Below are positions 1-9,444 of a DNA stretch of 64,000 nt, one piece after another; position 1 is the stretch's first letter, and each line of letters opens with the position of its first letter. The stretch is from Bolinopsis microptera (Eukaryota; Ctenophora; Tentaculata; Lobata; Bolinopsidae). The notes below the pieces were generated by a model. It saw nothing but the letters and a program-made list of their open reading frames with translations, had not been told where the DNA came from and did not search any database. The position numbers and the translations under genes are program-made. The stretch lies in NCBI RefSeq assembly GCF_026151205.1, contig NC_087079.1:18222945-18286944 (forward strand), read 5' to 3'.

Positions 1-1389
1 GTCCCATGCCACCCGTTACTGAATATATTAATGGAGCGAATGACCCGTGCTCTACATTAAGTATTCTCTCGTTGTAGCATCGTGTTTTCTGTCTCTCGGC
101 GTTCTCCATTGTCTTCTTTGTCGAATGTTGAAGGTAGGAATTAGAATTAGGATTAATTACCTTAACATCGAAAAAAGCCACTTGGCCCGGCCTATAGAAA
201 CCACGAGCTCTAATATCGGGTCTTGCCTGGTCACCCGTTAGTGTTGAGGACCTATTGAACTGCTCTCCTTCTAGTTCTTGAAGCTGAGGTTCAACTTCCA
301 CGTCCGAGCAAACAGTGTTCAGCAAGCCAGCTAAAAAATCCCTAATTTCATTGTGTCTGATAATGATGTAGCCACCAAGATGGCAATTTAGCGAATGGTT
401 CACATCAAACTTTTTTCCGCATGGACATTGTGATGGCAAACGATCCAGATCTAAGTTGTACCGCAATCTGATAGAATCCCTGAATTCAGATTTATTTAGA
501 ACGAAACCATGTTTTCTAAGTGGTAAACATGAGAGCCAATTTGAGCTCCCTGGTTCGCTAATCTGCTCCAAAACCCTTGCAGTCTTCTTATCAACCTTTT
601 TAAGTATCTCCTCTTGTTGTTCTTTATATTCCAAAACACGCTGTTTTAACATGTCTTGGAGCTCTTCTGTCGATTCCGTGTCAGTTGCAGCAAGAGATTT
701 CATGGAATTTACCAGTCCCCGGGTTACCAAAAGCGATGCAGCATGTTCTCTTTTCGCTAGATACTCCAACTGTGGCATTCCCATACCTCCGTTCTTTAAT
801 GGTAATGACATAAGCTCTCGGTGTATAGGAGATACTGGACAACCAAATATAGTTGGAATAAGCTCATGAGTGATTATTTTGTCAAGAGGGCCCATATAAG
901 AGCTGATATCTAGTGTCCTCATAAAATATGTAAATCTGTGGCGGACACCATGCGTAAAACAAGCGTAGGCTGCCTGAGGCTGTGATTTGGCAAACTGTAC
1001 TAACTTTTTTAGCATATCACTCCACTCAACTACAAGGTTGTTAATGTAGGTATCCTTGAATTCAGGAGTCCCCAGCACAGCTCCTAAATGTCTTTGACCA
1101 TCTATTCTGATATCTATATTGCATTCGGAAAATATTTCCTGAGCTGAATGTAAATGTTCAGGATTTTTCAGGATTAAGCAAGATTTCTCCTGGTTCACGA
1201 AGTAGCCATACTTAAGTCCTTCTTCAATGATATCTTTCCACCAGCCTAAAAGTGCGTGAAGAGTACCCACTCCTGTGGCGTCATCTGCTAACCATACTTG
1301 TGCCACTTTTTCGTGATCTTCTAATTTCCGTAGTACTGGTAAAGTTGCAATGGCGAAAACGAAACGAAAAACAAAATACAACATCATAA
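1..1389 (-). mobile_element. 3' part of a non-LTR retrotransposon ORF with restriction-like endonuclease
   Basis: The minus strand is open from about 1389 to the window edge and runs off it. In order it shows an RT active-site motif WLADDATG (near 1300, a variant of YxDD), a thumb region, then a zinc-knuckle-like CPCG...H....C motif (about 430-370), an RHNEIRD motif, and a PD-(D/E)XK-like signature, RPDIRARGF followed by AFFDVKV (about 215-150). A CCHC motif followed by RHN and PD...D.K is the arrangement of R2/NeSL-type LINEs, in which the endonuclease follows the RT; that is family knowledge. The 5' part of the RT is missing: coding similarity stops where a TIR element begins near 1390. The end lies outside the window. 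Clade uncertain. Confidence 0.75.
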
Positions 1390-1460
1390 TATGCTGGCAA
1401 GCATGACCGTGCCTCTTAAATATTCACAATTCTATTTACCCCCTTTACTATTTACCCCCA

Positions 1461-1480
1461 CCCCCCCCCCCCCCCCCCCC
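1461..1480. repeat. Poly-C tract
   Basis: An uninterrupted run of 20 C residues, extended to about 25 with one A. It sits where the left end of the family A element should be, so that element's left TIR has been replaced or lost. Homopolymers of this length are also common places for assembly error. Confidence 0.9.
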
Positions 1481-1484
1481 TACA

Positions 1485-2224
1485 CTCCATTTTTTATACA
1501 GTAAGTAAGAAAAGCAGTCATTAAGCAGTAAAAATGTTAAAATATGTGTACATGATCAGTGTCTAATATCACATATCATCTTCATCAAATGGGTTTTCGT
1601 GCATGAAATAGTCCATGCTTAAAGCATCAGTGATTTCTAGCTTTATGGAAACCTTTTTTATCAAACTAGCCCGGTCCTGCATTTCAGTGTTAACTTTTAC
1701 AAGTCATTCGGCGTGAAGTGGTATTTATCTTAGACAACTTAAGGTTAACCTTAACATCACGTGGAGCTTTCCTAGCACTGTTTCATTACCGCTCCCGAGT
1801 GATATGAACTATAACAACGTCGGAAAATGTCCTTGGCAACACGATTTACCGTAATATCTATTATCTAGAGGCTGGAACTAGTTTGTCATGTTGGCGGGGA
1901 CTAGTTCATGAACTATGTTGTTGAGTGCCATAATTTCGTTGACTTTTTTCCGCCAAGTGACCACTGACCCTTGAAAACATCATATACTAGTAGAGTTTTC
2001 TGCGCCTCTGGCAGACCATGGAGAACCTTTCCGTCGTTAACTTACGGCACAATAAAGTTCTCAAAGTTGTCATATTCTGGACAAAAAGTTAGAAATGGAA
2101 TAATTTCAACGGACTTTAACTTGGACGGACATTAATTGAACGGACTTTATTTGAACGGACATTAAGATGAACGCTAGGGCCTCCAGCGTTCAAGTAATGT
2201 CTGTCCAAATAAGGTCCGATAAGG
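1485..2224 (-). mobile_element. Family A MITE, left end lost
   Basis: This is an inverted copy of 20675-21531. Shared blocks include the stretch around 1500-1610 (repeated at 21260-21370) and the subterminal repeats GAACGGACATTAA and GGACGGACATTA at 2100-2215. Its right end reads GGTCCGATAAGG and is followed by TA, as in the intact copy. The opposite TIR is missing. Confidence 0.7.
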
Positions 2225-3005
2225 TATGTATATATATTTGACCAAAACCCATAATCATGGGTAGAGTGAACCGCTGCCAGTGTCTACTGTCTCTCTTTTC
2301 CAAACAAAAGGAAATGATATTAATTTGAGGAACCGTCCGCAAATGCAAATTGATACCGAGAATGAAATCGGTCGCTCGCTTTTCCCATTCATTCACGGCT
2401 TACGAATTGTAATAAAGCTAACTCATTTTTAACGTGGTTTTTAAGGCACCTGAATATGGCGATTTTGGGTTTTTTACCTAATTTCGTATTTTGCGCAAAT
2501 TTCTTAAAAACCTCCACATAACTATTTTTTATTCCTGTCATCTTTAACATTAATTTAGAATGTTTTGAACTTAAATATACCTGCTGAACTACTTTAGTCT
2601 TAATGCCTGAAAAACAATAAAGGGGTTTAATAGTATAGGGGATAAATAGTATTGTGAATATAATGGCAACGGTAATGCTTGCCAGCATTGTGATTAATTT
2701 ATTTAACTGTCAGTGTTCAGTCATTAGTGTCATGATCAGTAGATGATTGACAGTGAAATATTGTCAGAGTGAAATATCATCATACTCAAGCATAAGCTGT
2801 GATGCTGAAAGAAATGATTTGACTGCCTCGACAGTTGACATAGCATCATGAGTAAACCAAACTATACGTCAGGCATAATTTATTTTATTTTCATCAACGC
2901 AAACGTCAAAACTGTTATTTCTAATTTTAGTCACTAGATTTCGCCATTATTTTATTAGCTGATGCCTAAACTCTATTTTCAGAAGTATAATTTATTTCTC
3001 CAAAT

Positions 3006-3543
3006 GAGGGACCACATGCAAAACTGGTATATCTGAACATATACCAATTTTGCGCAGGTAGCTCATAGTCTTCAGGGTGAAAAGGTGCATCTTTGGAACT
3101 TTTTTTGAACAATTTTGAAGAAATTTTTGAAAAAAGTGAAATTTTATTTTTCCAAAACTGGTATATGTTACAATATACCATTTTAGCTTTTAACAATCAT
3201 GAAAACAAAATGGTATATCTGCAGATAGACCACCTTCAAGAAACTTATCTTCTATAAAACCGGTATATCTATACACATTTTATAGACTTTAGCCAGCCCA
3301 AATGGTATATCTTCAGATATACCATTCTCAGTTAAATTATTTTATTGTTTATAGTATAGAAAAAATGGTATATCGTGAGATATACCAGTTTTGGTACAAT
3401 TCTAGTTTTAAAAATGGTATATAGACAGATATACCATTTTTTAGAAGTGTTTTTTACACATGATATAGAATCTTTAAATCAGTAAAATGCATTTATCTCA
3501 AAACTATCAAAAACAGATATACCAGTTTTGCATGTGGTCCCTC
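3006..3543. mobile_element. TIR element built of TGGTATATC/GATATACCA palindromes
   Basis: The ends are inverted 30-bp copies beginning GAGGGACCACATGCAAAACT, flanked by a 4-bp direct repeat AAAT (3002-3005 and 3544-3547). The interior has about eight modules of TGGTATATC followed within 2-8 bases by GATATACCA or a close variant, near 3034, 3162, 3209, 3262, 3303, 3366, 3414 and 3514, set in AT-rich spacers. Each module can fold into a short hairpin. No coding capacity is credible. The direct repeats look like a target-site duplication, so this is probably a small non-autonomous DNA transposon. Confidence 0.8.
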
Positions 3544-3735
3544 AAATTAAGTTTTAAAACTTCCGACTTGAAGAGTTGCTTTCCCGGTAAAATTGTAGCC
3601 ATAGACTAGGGGACAACTGAAATTGCTTTACTAAGTTGATAGCAGTGATAATTTCTAGATTTACAATTTGTATTATCAATTTATTAGGAACATGTCGAAT
3701 AGCTTTAACCTTTAAATATTTCATCTTAGATAGAA

Positions 3736-5385
3736 ATGTCAGCGGAAGACGGTGAACAAGAAGGAAATTATGATGATAGATACAGAACTCCTGGTGGATG
3801 GAGACTCAACGTCTATACCGACTTTATACCGCCACTCACATTCAATAGCAGTGAACTCAACGACCCAGTTCAAATCATATCAGATACTGAAACCATCGAA
3901 TGCAGCGAAGCTCTTTTAGCCAAGCACAGCAGGGTCTTGAAGAAGTTACTAGAGGATAGCAAAGAATTGTACATTCCCGATAATCAACGTGTCCGTGAGT
4001 TTCTGTCCATTCTCCATGGTGGATCAGTGCACCTATCTTTAAAAAACTTTTCTGATATCCTAAGGCTTATGATAATCTTTGATATACCAGACGCACGAGA
4101 ACAAATAATCCAAACGCTGGAGCCATTATTGGTTACAACTTGGGGGGAAATATATTACGTCATACAGGTCATCTTCAGTGGTCTTATCTCTTCTGCTAAA
4201 GTGTCATCTGATAAATCCATGACCGACGAAATATATAGACCTTGCCGGGCTTTTCTTGTCAAAGCCAGTAATGACTATAAATTTGGTTTCAATAGCTTTA
4301 ATGGTGGAAGGGGAAGTTTCTATGAAGCAATAGAGAGTTTGATCTCAGGAGTTGATGATAGGAACGGGATAATGGCGATTCTGCTGCATGAAGATCTCTT
4401 TTCACAATATCTTCATTGGATAAATCTTCTTCTAGATCTGTCTAATTATAATCTTTTAATTTATTTTCTCGAAACAGCTGATTTAGTAGCTACCTGGATT
4501 AAATGCTCTAAGTCTATTACATTGACACTGTTGGATGAATTGCTGGATAAATTGGCAGGCTTGAAAGTTTCATTCGAGGATGTTGAATCTGTTCAGGGGA
4601 TTAAAGCAGCATTTTGTAGGAAAGACGAACTTGTGGATTCCCTAGAGCAAATGAAAGAAAAAGGCACACTCTATTCGTGCTGGAAGATACTCGATAAAAA
4701 TGACATCAGCTATCTCCCATGGCTACTTACAGATGCATCAGACCAATTCTGTGTCATAGAGTGTCTTCTTTCTTGGATTCATGCCAATGAACAAGAAGAT
4801 GTATCATTTGTTCCTGATTATTTGAAGCAGGCTTTTGACATAAATCTGAATGGACTTGGGCAATCCGTCTCCAAATACCGTGCTAATCATGTTGAAACAG
4901 TTTTAAGGAACTTGACGATTACCAATTTGAGTTACATGCCGCCCAGGTCGATTTTCTATAGCGATGGTACTCAACTACCACTCACCCTAAATAATGTTCA
5001 GAAGAGAGAATATTGTCAAACGGATGAAATATGTATCAGTTTCTCACACAAATATGCGATGAAAGGTGATAAAACATCTTTCTTTGTGGTTTCAGTTTTT
5101 CCTGACAAAACTCCAACTATTACATATTCTGATGAATTCTTCAAATGTAGCCCATTTATCGTCGCATGGGCCAAATTGGGCACCACAGCATCAAAGATTC
5201 CATTATATTGTGAACCGGAGAAAGCCTACAAAATGATCCAAAAGGCCATAAAAGATGATTCCAACCTCTATTGTCAAAATTTGGACCGGGTCACAAGATT
5301 TGATATTTTCTACTTCGCGGATCCTACTCCCACTCCGACTTCAAGCCCAAGTCCAACTATTATAACAAATTCGATTACCTCTTGA
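3736..5385 (+). CDS. BTB/POZ-domain protein, single exon
   Basis: An intronless 549-residue ORF. Residues about 43-132 read as a BTB/POZ fold: polar start DPVQIISDTETIECSEALLA, then HSRVLKKLLEDS, a short strand YIPDN, and the helical pair around LSLKNFSDILRLMIIFDIPD. The family dimerises and often recruits substrates to cullin-3 ligases or acts in transcription. The rest (about 135-520) is mainly helical, BACK-like at first, then a region rich in strands that I do not recognise; no Kelch or zinc-finger repeats are visible. The tail is a low-complexity TPTPTSSPSPT segment. The start was chosen as the first ATG with A at -3 (atagaaATG). The sequence just after the stop recurs near 6357-6432, suggesting a former tandem copy. 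Exact function unknown. Confidence 0.8.
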   Translation: MSAEDGEQEGNYDDRYRTPGGWRLNVYTDFIPPLTFNSSELNDPVQIISDTETIECSEALLAKHSRVLKKLLEDSKELYIPDNQRVREFLSILHGGSVHLSLKNFSDILRLMIIFDIPDAREQIIQTLEPLLVTTWGEIYYVIQVIFSGLISSAKVSSDKSMTDEIYRPCRAFLVKASNDYKFGFNSFNGGRGSFYEAIESLISGVDDRNGIMAILLHEDLFSQYLHWINLLLDLSNYNLLIYFLETADLVATWIKCSKSITLTLLDELLDKLAGLKVSFEDVESVQGIKAAFCRKDELVDSLEQMKEKGTLYSCWKILDKNDISYLPWLLTDASDQFCVIECLLSWIHANEQEDVSFVPDYLKQAFDINLNGLGQSVSKYRANHVETVLRNLTITNLSYMPPRSIFYSDGTQLPLTLNNVQKREYCQTDEICISFSHKYAMKGDKTSFFVVSVFPDKTPTITYSDEFFKCSPFIVAWAKLGTTASKIPLYCEPEKAYKMIQKAIKDDSNLYCQNLDRVTRFDIFYFADPTPTPTSSPSPTIITNSITS

Positions 5386-5984
5386 ACTACACCGAAGCAT
5401 ATTGGTCGGAATGCGACGATTATGCTGACCACTACACTAGTAACTACTACTAGTACCCCGACGAGTAAATCAATTCTGGGAACTGACGGACACGTTACAA
5501 AGTTTGATTTTTATTATTTTATCTTTCATCTCTACTGTCCTGAACAGTGATCACTACCCCTAACTGAAACAGAGAGACAGGTGTACACATGGTCATTGGG
5601 AGAGAACTGGACAATAAGTCTGGTAGAACTAGAACGGAGGTAGTGGGGAGAAGGTAGTATAAGGGGAGACATTGTTATCTTATCATGTTTACTATATAGT
5701 TTAGGATGTTTTCATTGTATGTGTTATCTTATATCTTCTTATGTTAGAGGTTAATTTTACTATAAATTCTTCTGTATTTGTTTACCGAAAATGTCAGTTT
5801 TCTTAGATCTCCGATCCATACGCGCAGAGAAACTTAGGATATGACACAATTTCAGTGGCGGACCCACACGAACCATACTAATTCGGTACCCAGAGAGATC
5901 ATTTCACCCAATCAGTGACGATTCATTGGTGATGTGATCTATGGATGAAATTTAACCGACTTAGAAATGGGCAAGCTAGGGTAG

Positions 5985-6318
5985 AGTTTAAATAAAAACT
6001 CACCACCTATTACAGAGTGGTACTGGTATGCCTCATTGAGACATTGCATCCCTTTTCATACTCCGACCCCGACTTAATAGTACTATGTTTACAGTATGCA
6101 CTGAAGGGGTATCCTAGGAAGTTTCTTGAACTTTTTAACAGGTACCCCTCCTGATTTAACCCTCAATTAATTTTCCTATCATTCGGCTGAGTCGACCGAG
6201 GAGATCGCATAGATCCAATGGATCCTTAGTTACTCCCTAGACTATGTGACACTGGGATTCGAACCCTGAACCTTCTGCGCAGAAGGCGGATGCTCTAACC
6301 ACTAGGCTACCTAGCCCC
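5985..6318 (-). mobile_element. tRNA-derived SINE
   Basis: Read on the minus strand from 6318, the head resembles a tRNA. It has an A-box-like TAGCCTAGTGG, an anticodon-like hairpin CCTTC...GAAGG, and a perfect B box GGTTCGAATCC, together an internal RNA polymerase III promoter. The 3' acceptor strand does not pair with the 5' GGGGCTA, so it is not a working tRNA. A tRNA-unrelated body of about 250 bp follows to roughly 5985. The 3' limit is approximate and I found no clear tail or target duplication. Confidence 0.7.
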
Positions 6319-6600
6319 TTCAAGCCTGATGACTTCTTCCACTTTTATGATGACTACTTCTCCGACGAATAGATCAATTCTGGGAACTGACAGACTCGTT
6401 AAAAAGTTAGATTACTATTATTTTTACTTTTCTGGTCACTTCCCCTAGTCACGGGGTAACTTCTGCCGACGCAACAATATTCTTTACGGTTTTTATAACA
6501 AGTTATGACACAGGTTTCAATAATTTGCATGATTTATTGTGAAATTGAAATTGCTGACGATATATCAGTAAAAATATTTCACTGTCCACTTTATCAGGCC

Positions 6601-6718
6601 CTCACAATTGCAAAGTCTGGACACTATATTGCTAACGAGTGGGTGTCAGTGCACCTTCCCTCACAATTGCAAAGGCTGGACACTATATTGCTAACGATTG
6701 GGTGTCAGTGCACCGACC
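6601..6718. repeat. Two-copy 59-bp tandem repeat
   Basis: The block starting CTCACAATTGCAAAG is present twice (from 6601 and from 6660) with a few substitutions. No further copies are seen, so this is a simple recent duplication in non-coding DNA. Confidence 0.85.
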
Positions 6719-7098
6719 ATTCAGCCACTGTAACCTTGTAACTATACTGCTGACAATAGTGCACCGACTCCCAAACTGCAGCAATATCAAGTTAAGGGCT
6801 ACCTCACGAGACGAGTAACTCAAGTTATTCTCAGTTCTTCTCTGCCAGTACCAGTTTGTGTATTGGCAGGGAAGTTTGTTACTAGAACCGTAAAGTAGTC
6901 CTGAACTGAAAAAAGCTGTCGGAACATGTCGATAGAATTATTAAACTTGAACCTGAAAATCCAATATCTGTTTTAACAATCTTATCCATAACATATCTAG
7001 TACCTGACCATTTAATATCATGCTTTAAAATTTGTTTTAAGAAAATCACCTACAAGAGAAATTTAACGTTGTAAACCAGAAACCTATCTTAATAATAG

Positions 7099-9354
7099 AT
7101 GCTTCAATATAACACCAGCACTGTCTATATAAATCAACAGCCAGGCACTGCTGATACGATTAGGTCGTATAAAAGAAAACCGATGTTATCACACCTATAT
7201 AGTACCCTTAAAGGGAACCCTACTGGTACCCAAATATACCCTGAGGTACCTTTAGGGGTACACATTTGGATCACGTTATCTGATATCTCGTTTGAAGTTC
7301 TGGGTGAAAGGGGCCGGAAAAAGAGAACAGAACATCTCTCAAAGGATACTAAGAATCTCCTAAAAGAACGAGGTGAGATTAAAAAGAAACCTAGTACTGC
7401 TGAGAATCGTGCTAAGTACTCGCAGATTAACGGTCTTGTTAGGCAGAACTGTAAAAGAGATGATAATGCATGGGCTGTTAGAGTAGCTGAGGAATTGGAA
7501 GAGGCTGCCAAGCAGGGTCAACAAAGAGATGTTTGGCAGAAAATAAAATCTCTTACAAACAAGAGAGTAAACAGATCTGCGGCAGTGCGGGATAAGAATG
7601 GGACACTTATATCAGATCCCGAAGCTCAGTCACATCGCTGGGCCGAATATTTTGAAGAACTCTTGACGCCAGCAGCAGATGCGGTGGATTTCTCTCTATT
7701 GGATGAGGATGAAAAGGTACTTTCTTTTGAATATCTTAGTAATGATGATGAGCCACCGTCCTTGTATGAAATTGAGGAAGCTATCAAGAAGTTGAAGAAC
7801 TACAAAAGTGCTGGAATTGATGAAATTTCAAATGAGCAGTTAAAGTACGGTTCTCCTGGACTTTTGCCTTGGTTAAAAGATTTGTTTGAAACTGTATGGA
7901 AAAGTGAGGATATTCCTAGTGATTGGAGGAAAGGAATCATCACCATCATCCCAAAGAAAGGGGACCTCACATATTGCAACAACAACAGAGGGATAACTCT
8001 ACGCTCCACCGTATCGAAGTTATTTCAAATCGTGTTGTTAAAAAGACTAAGTAATGGGCTTGAAAAGTTACTTAGAGAAAATCAGTGTGGTTTCAGGAGA
8101 AACCGTTCTTGTATAGATCAGCTATACTCCCTTCATTGTATAATACACAATTGTATAGAATTCAACGTCCCTTTGTATATAAACTTTATTGATTTTAAAG
8201 CTGCTTTTGATTCAATCAATCGTGACTTTATTTGGAAAGCTTTTGAACATTATGGTCTTCCAACAAAATACATCAATGTTTTCAAAGCGTTCTTTAGAGC
8301 AACTGAAAGTGCAGTTCGTGTCAATGGGGAATTGACAAGATGGTTTGATGTCGATTCGGGGACTGGACAAGGTGATGTGCAAGGGCCTCCCATTTTCAAC
8401 CTTGTACTTAACTGGGGATTAGAACTTGCCGAGAAGTTTAAAAATATATCGCGTGGTTTTACTCTTCAGTACAGACAAAGTTCCAGACAACCGGAAAAAT
8501 TTGTCATTGATTTGGACTATGCTGATGACATAGCAGGCATGGATGACACTGTCGAGGGACTGCAAGAAACAACGGACAATATTGCGAAATACTGTGGGCT
8601 TGGGGGTTTAAAGATGAACGCAAAGAAAACAGAGATCATGGTAATTGGGAAAGATACGTCACAGCACCCACTCCCAGAGAATAGGACCATAGATATTACT
8701 GTCGATGGAAACTCTGCAAAGCAGGTCACTCAATTCACTTATTTGGGTGCCAAAATTACATCGGATGGCAAGATCGATAAAGAAATAAGTGTCAGGATTG
8801 GAAAAGCAACCGGAGCTTTTAACCAACTCAATAACATTTGGAAGAATAAGAACATAAGCATTAACAACAAAGTGCGAATCTACATCGCAGCTGTTCTTAC
8901 CATTCTGACCTATGGAAGTGAGATATGGAACACGACTCAGGTGCAGACAAGAAGATTAGAGTCTTTCCATCAGTACTGCTTACGCAGAATCCTGAAAGTG
9001 AGGTGGTTCCATCGAGTAAGAAATGAAGATGTTTTAAGAAGGGCTTCAATAACTGCTCTTACTGACATAATAGCAACAAAACGGCTACGTTGGTTTGGAC
9101 ATGTCAGTAGAATGCCTGAAGATCGGTTACCTAACTATCTACTTGAATGGAAACCCAAGCATGGGAAACGATCAAGAGGCAGGCCTAGGAAGAGCTTAAA
9201 TGATGTATTTATTGAAGATGCTGAGCAGAGATTGGATCGTAATGGACTCACGATTGATTGTATGAGAAGATTGGCTGCAGATCGAAAAGGATGGAGAAAT
9301 ATTACCCGCCGAAGTTGTATAATACAAAGTAATGACGCAGATGACGCAGACTAA
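7099..9354 (+). CDS. 5'-truncated LINE reverse transcriptase ORF
   Basis: A 751-residue ORF. The real element seems to begin near residue 65 (about 7290). From there it shows the linker FEVLGERGRKKRTEHLS, then the RT domain: IITIIPKKGD, NNRGITL, NQCGFRRNRSCIDQ, FIDFKAAFDS, TGTGQGDVQGPPIFN-like and the catalytic LDYADDIAG. Next is the connection FTYLGAKITSDG, and a C-terminal segment with LRRILKVRW and RLRWFGHVSRMPEDRLP. The upstream apurinic-type endonuclease is absent, so the copy is 5'-truncated like most LINE insertions. The ORF ends in short direct repeats of about 9 bp (ATGACGCAG), resembling a LINE 3' tail. Clade not assigned. It lies 90 bp from the 3' end of the apple/PAN gene on the other strand. 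Confidence 0.85.
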   Translation: MLQYNTSTVYINQQPGTADTIRSYKRKPMLSHLYSTLKGNPTGTQIYPEVPLGVHIWITLSDISFEVLGERGRKKRTEHLSKDTKNLLKERGEIKKKPSTAENRAKYSQINGLVRQNCKRDDNAWAVRVAEELEEAAKQGQQRDVWQKIKSLTNKRVNRSAAVRDKNGTLISDPEAQSHRWAEYFEELLTPAADAVDFSLLDEDEKVLSFEYLSNDDEPPSLYEIEEAIKKLKNYKSAGIDEISNEQLKYGSPGLLPWLKDLFETVWKSEDIPSDWRKGIITIIPKKGDLTYCNNNRGITLRSTVSKLFQIVLLKRLSNGLEKLLRENQCGFRRNRSCIDQLYSLHCIIHNCIEFNVPLYINFIDFKAAFDSINRDFIWKAFEHYGLPTKYINVFKAFFRATESAVRVNGELTRWFDVDSGTGQGDVQGPPIFNLVLNWGLELAEKFKNISRGFTLQYRQSSRQPEKFVIDLDYADDIAGMDDTVEGLQETTDNIAKYCGLGGLKMNAKKTEIMVIGKDTSQHPLPENRTIDITVDGNSAKQVTQFTYLGAKITSDGKIDKEISVRIGKATGAFNQLNNIWKNKNISINNKVRIYIAAVLTILTYGSEIWNTTQVQTRRLESFHQYCLRRILKVRWFHRVRNEDVLRRASITALTDIIATKRLRWFGHVSRMPEDRLPNYLLEWKPKHGKRSRGRPRKSLNDVFIEDAEQRLDRNGLTIDCMRRLAADRKGWRNITRRSCIIQSNDADDAD

Positions 9355-9444
9355 TCCTTTTGGATGGAGATCTCGCCATGTAACATGTATGTATTTGGAT
9401 CACCGTTCGTCTTTCATGCGACCTACGATTGTCTGTCCGAATAC

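Larger units (their letters stand above)
1389..2692. mobile_element. Composite TIR element (family B, copy 1)
   Basis: The ends are inverted copies: ATGCTGGCAAGCAT at 1391-1404 and ATGCTTGCCAGCAT at 2674-2687. Inside each end lies a matching stretch with TATTCACAAT and CTATTTACCCC. It encloses a rearranged copy of the 857-bp element of 20675-21531 (family A, here 1485-2224) and one half of the foldback hairpin seen whole at 19331-19662 (here about 2237-2412). No transposase ORF is visible, so it is non-autonomous. It interrupts or abuts the LINE to its left. The superfamily is not clear. Confidence 0.65.
5386..7098. other. Intergenic region with duplicated BTB 3' flank, SINE and short tandem repeat
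   Basis: No credible gene. The stretch 5455-5520 (CGACGAGTAAATCAATTCTG...) recurs in direct orientation at 6357-6432, about 900 bp away, with the SINE between. I saw nothing else of note from 6760 to 7098. Confidence 0.6.

Noticed and set aside
456..869. 137-codon plus-strand ORF
   Set aside because: It is antisense to the LINE frame, whose RT and endonuclease motifs are clear on the minus strand.
6230..6318. A functional tRNA gene
   Set aside because: The A and B boxes are present, but the acceptor strands do not pair and the T-stem has a mismatch, so it is a SINE head.
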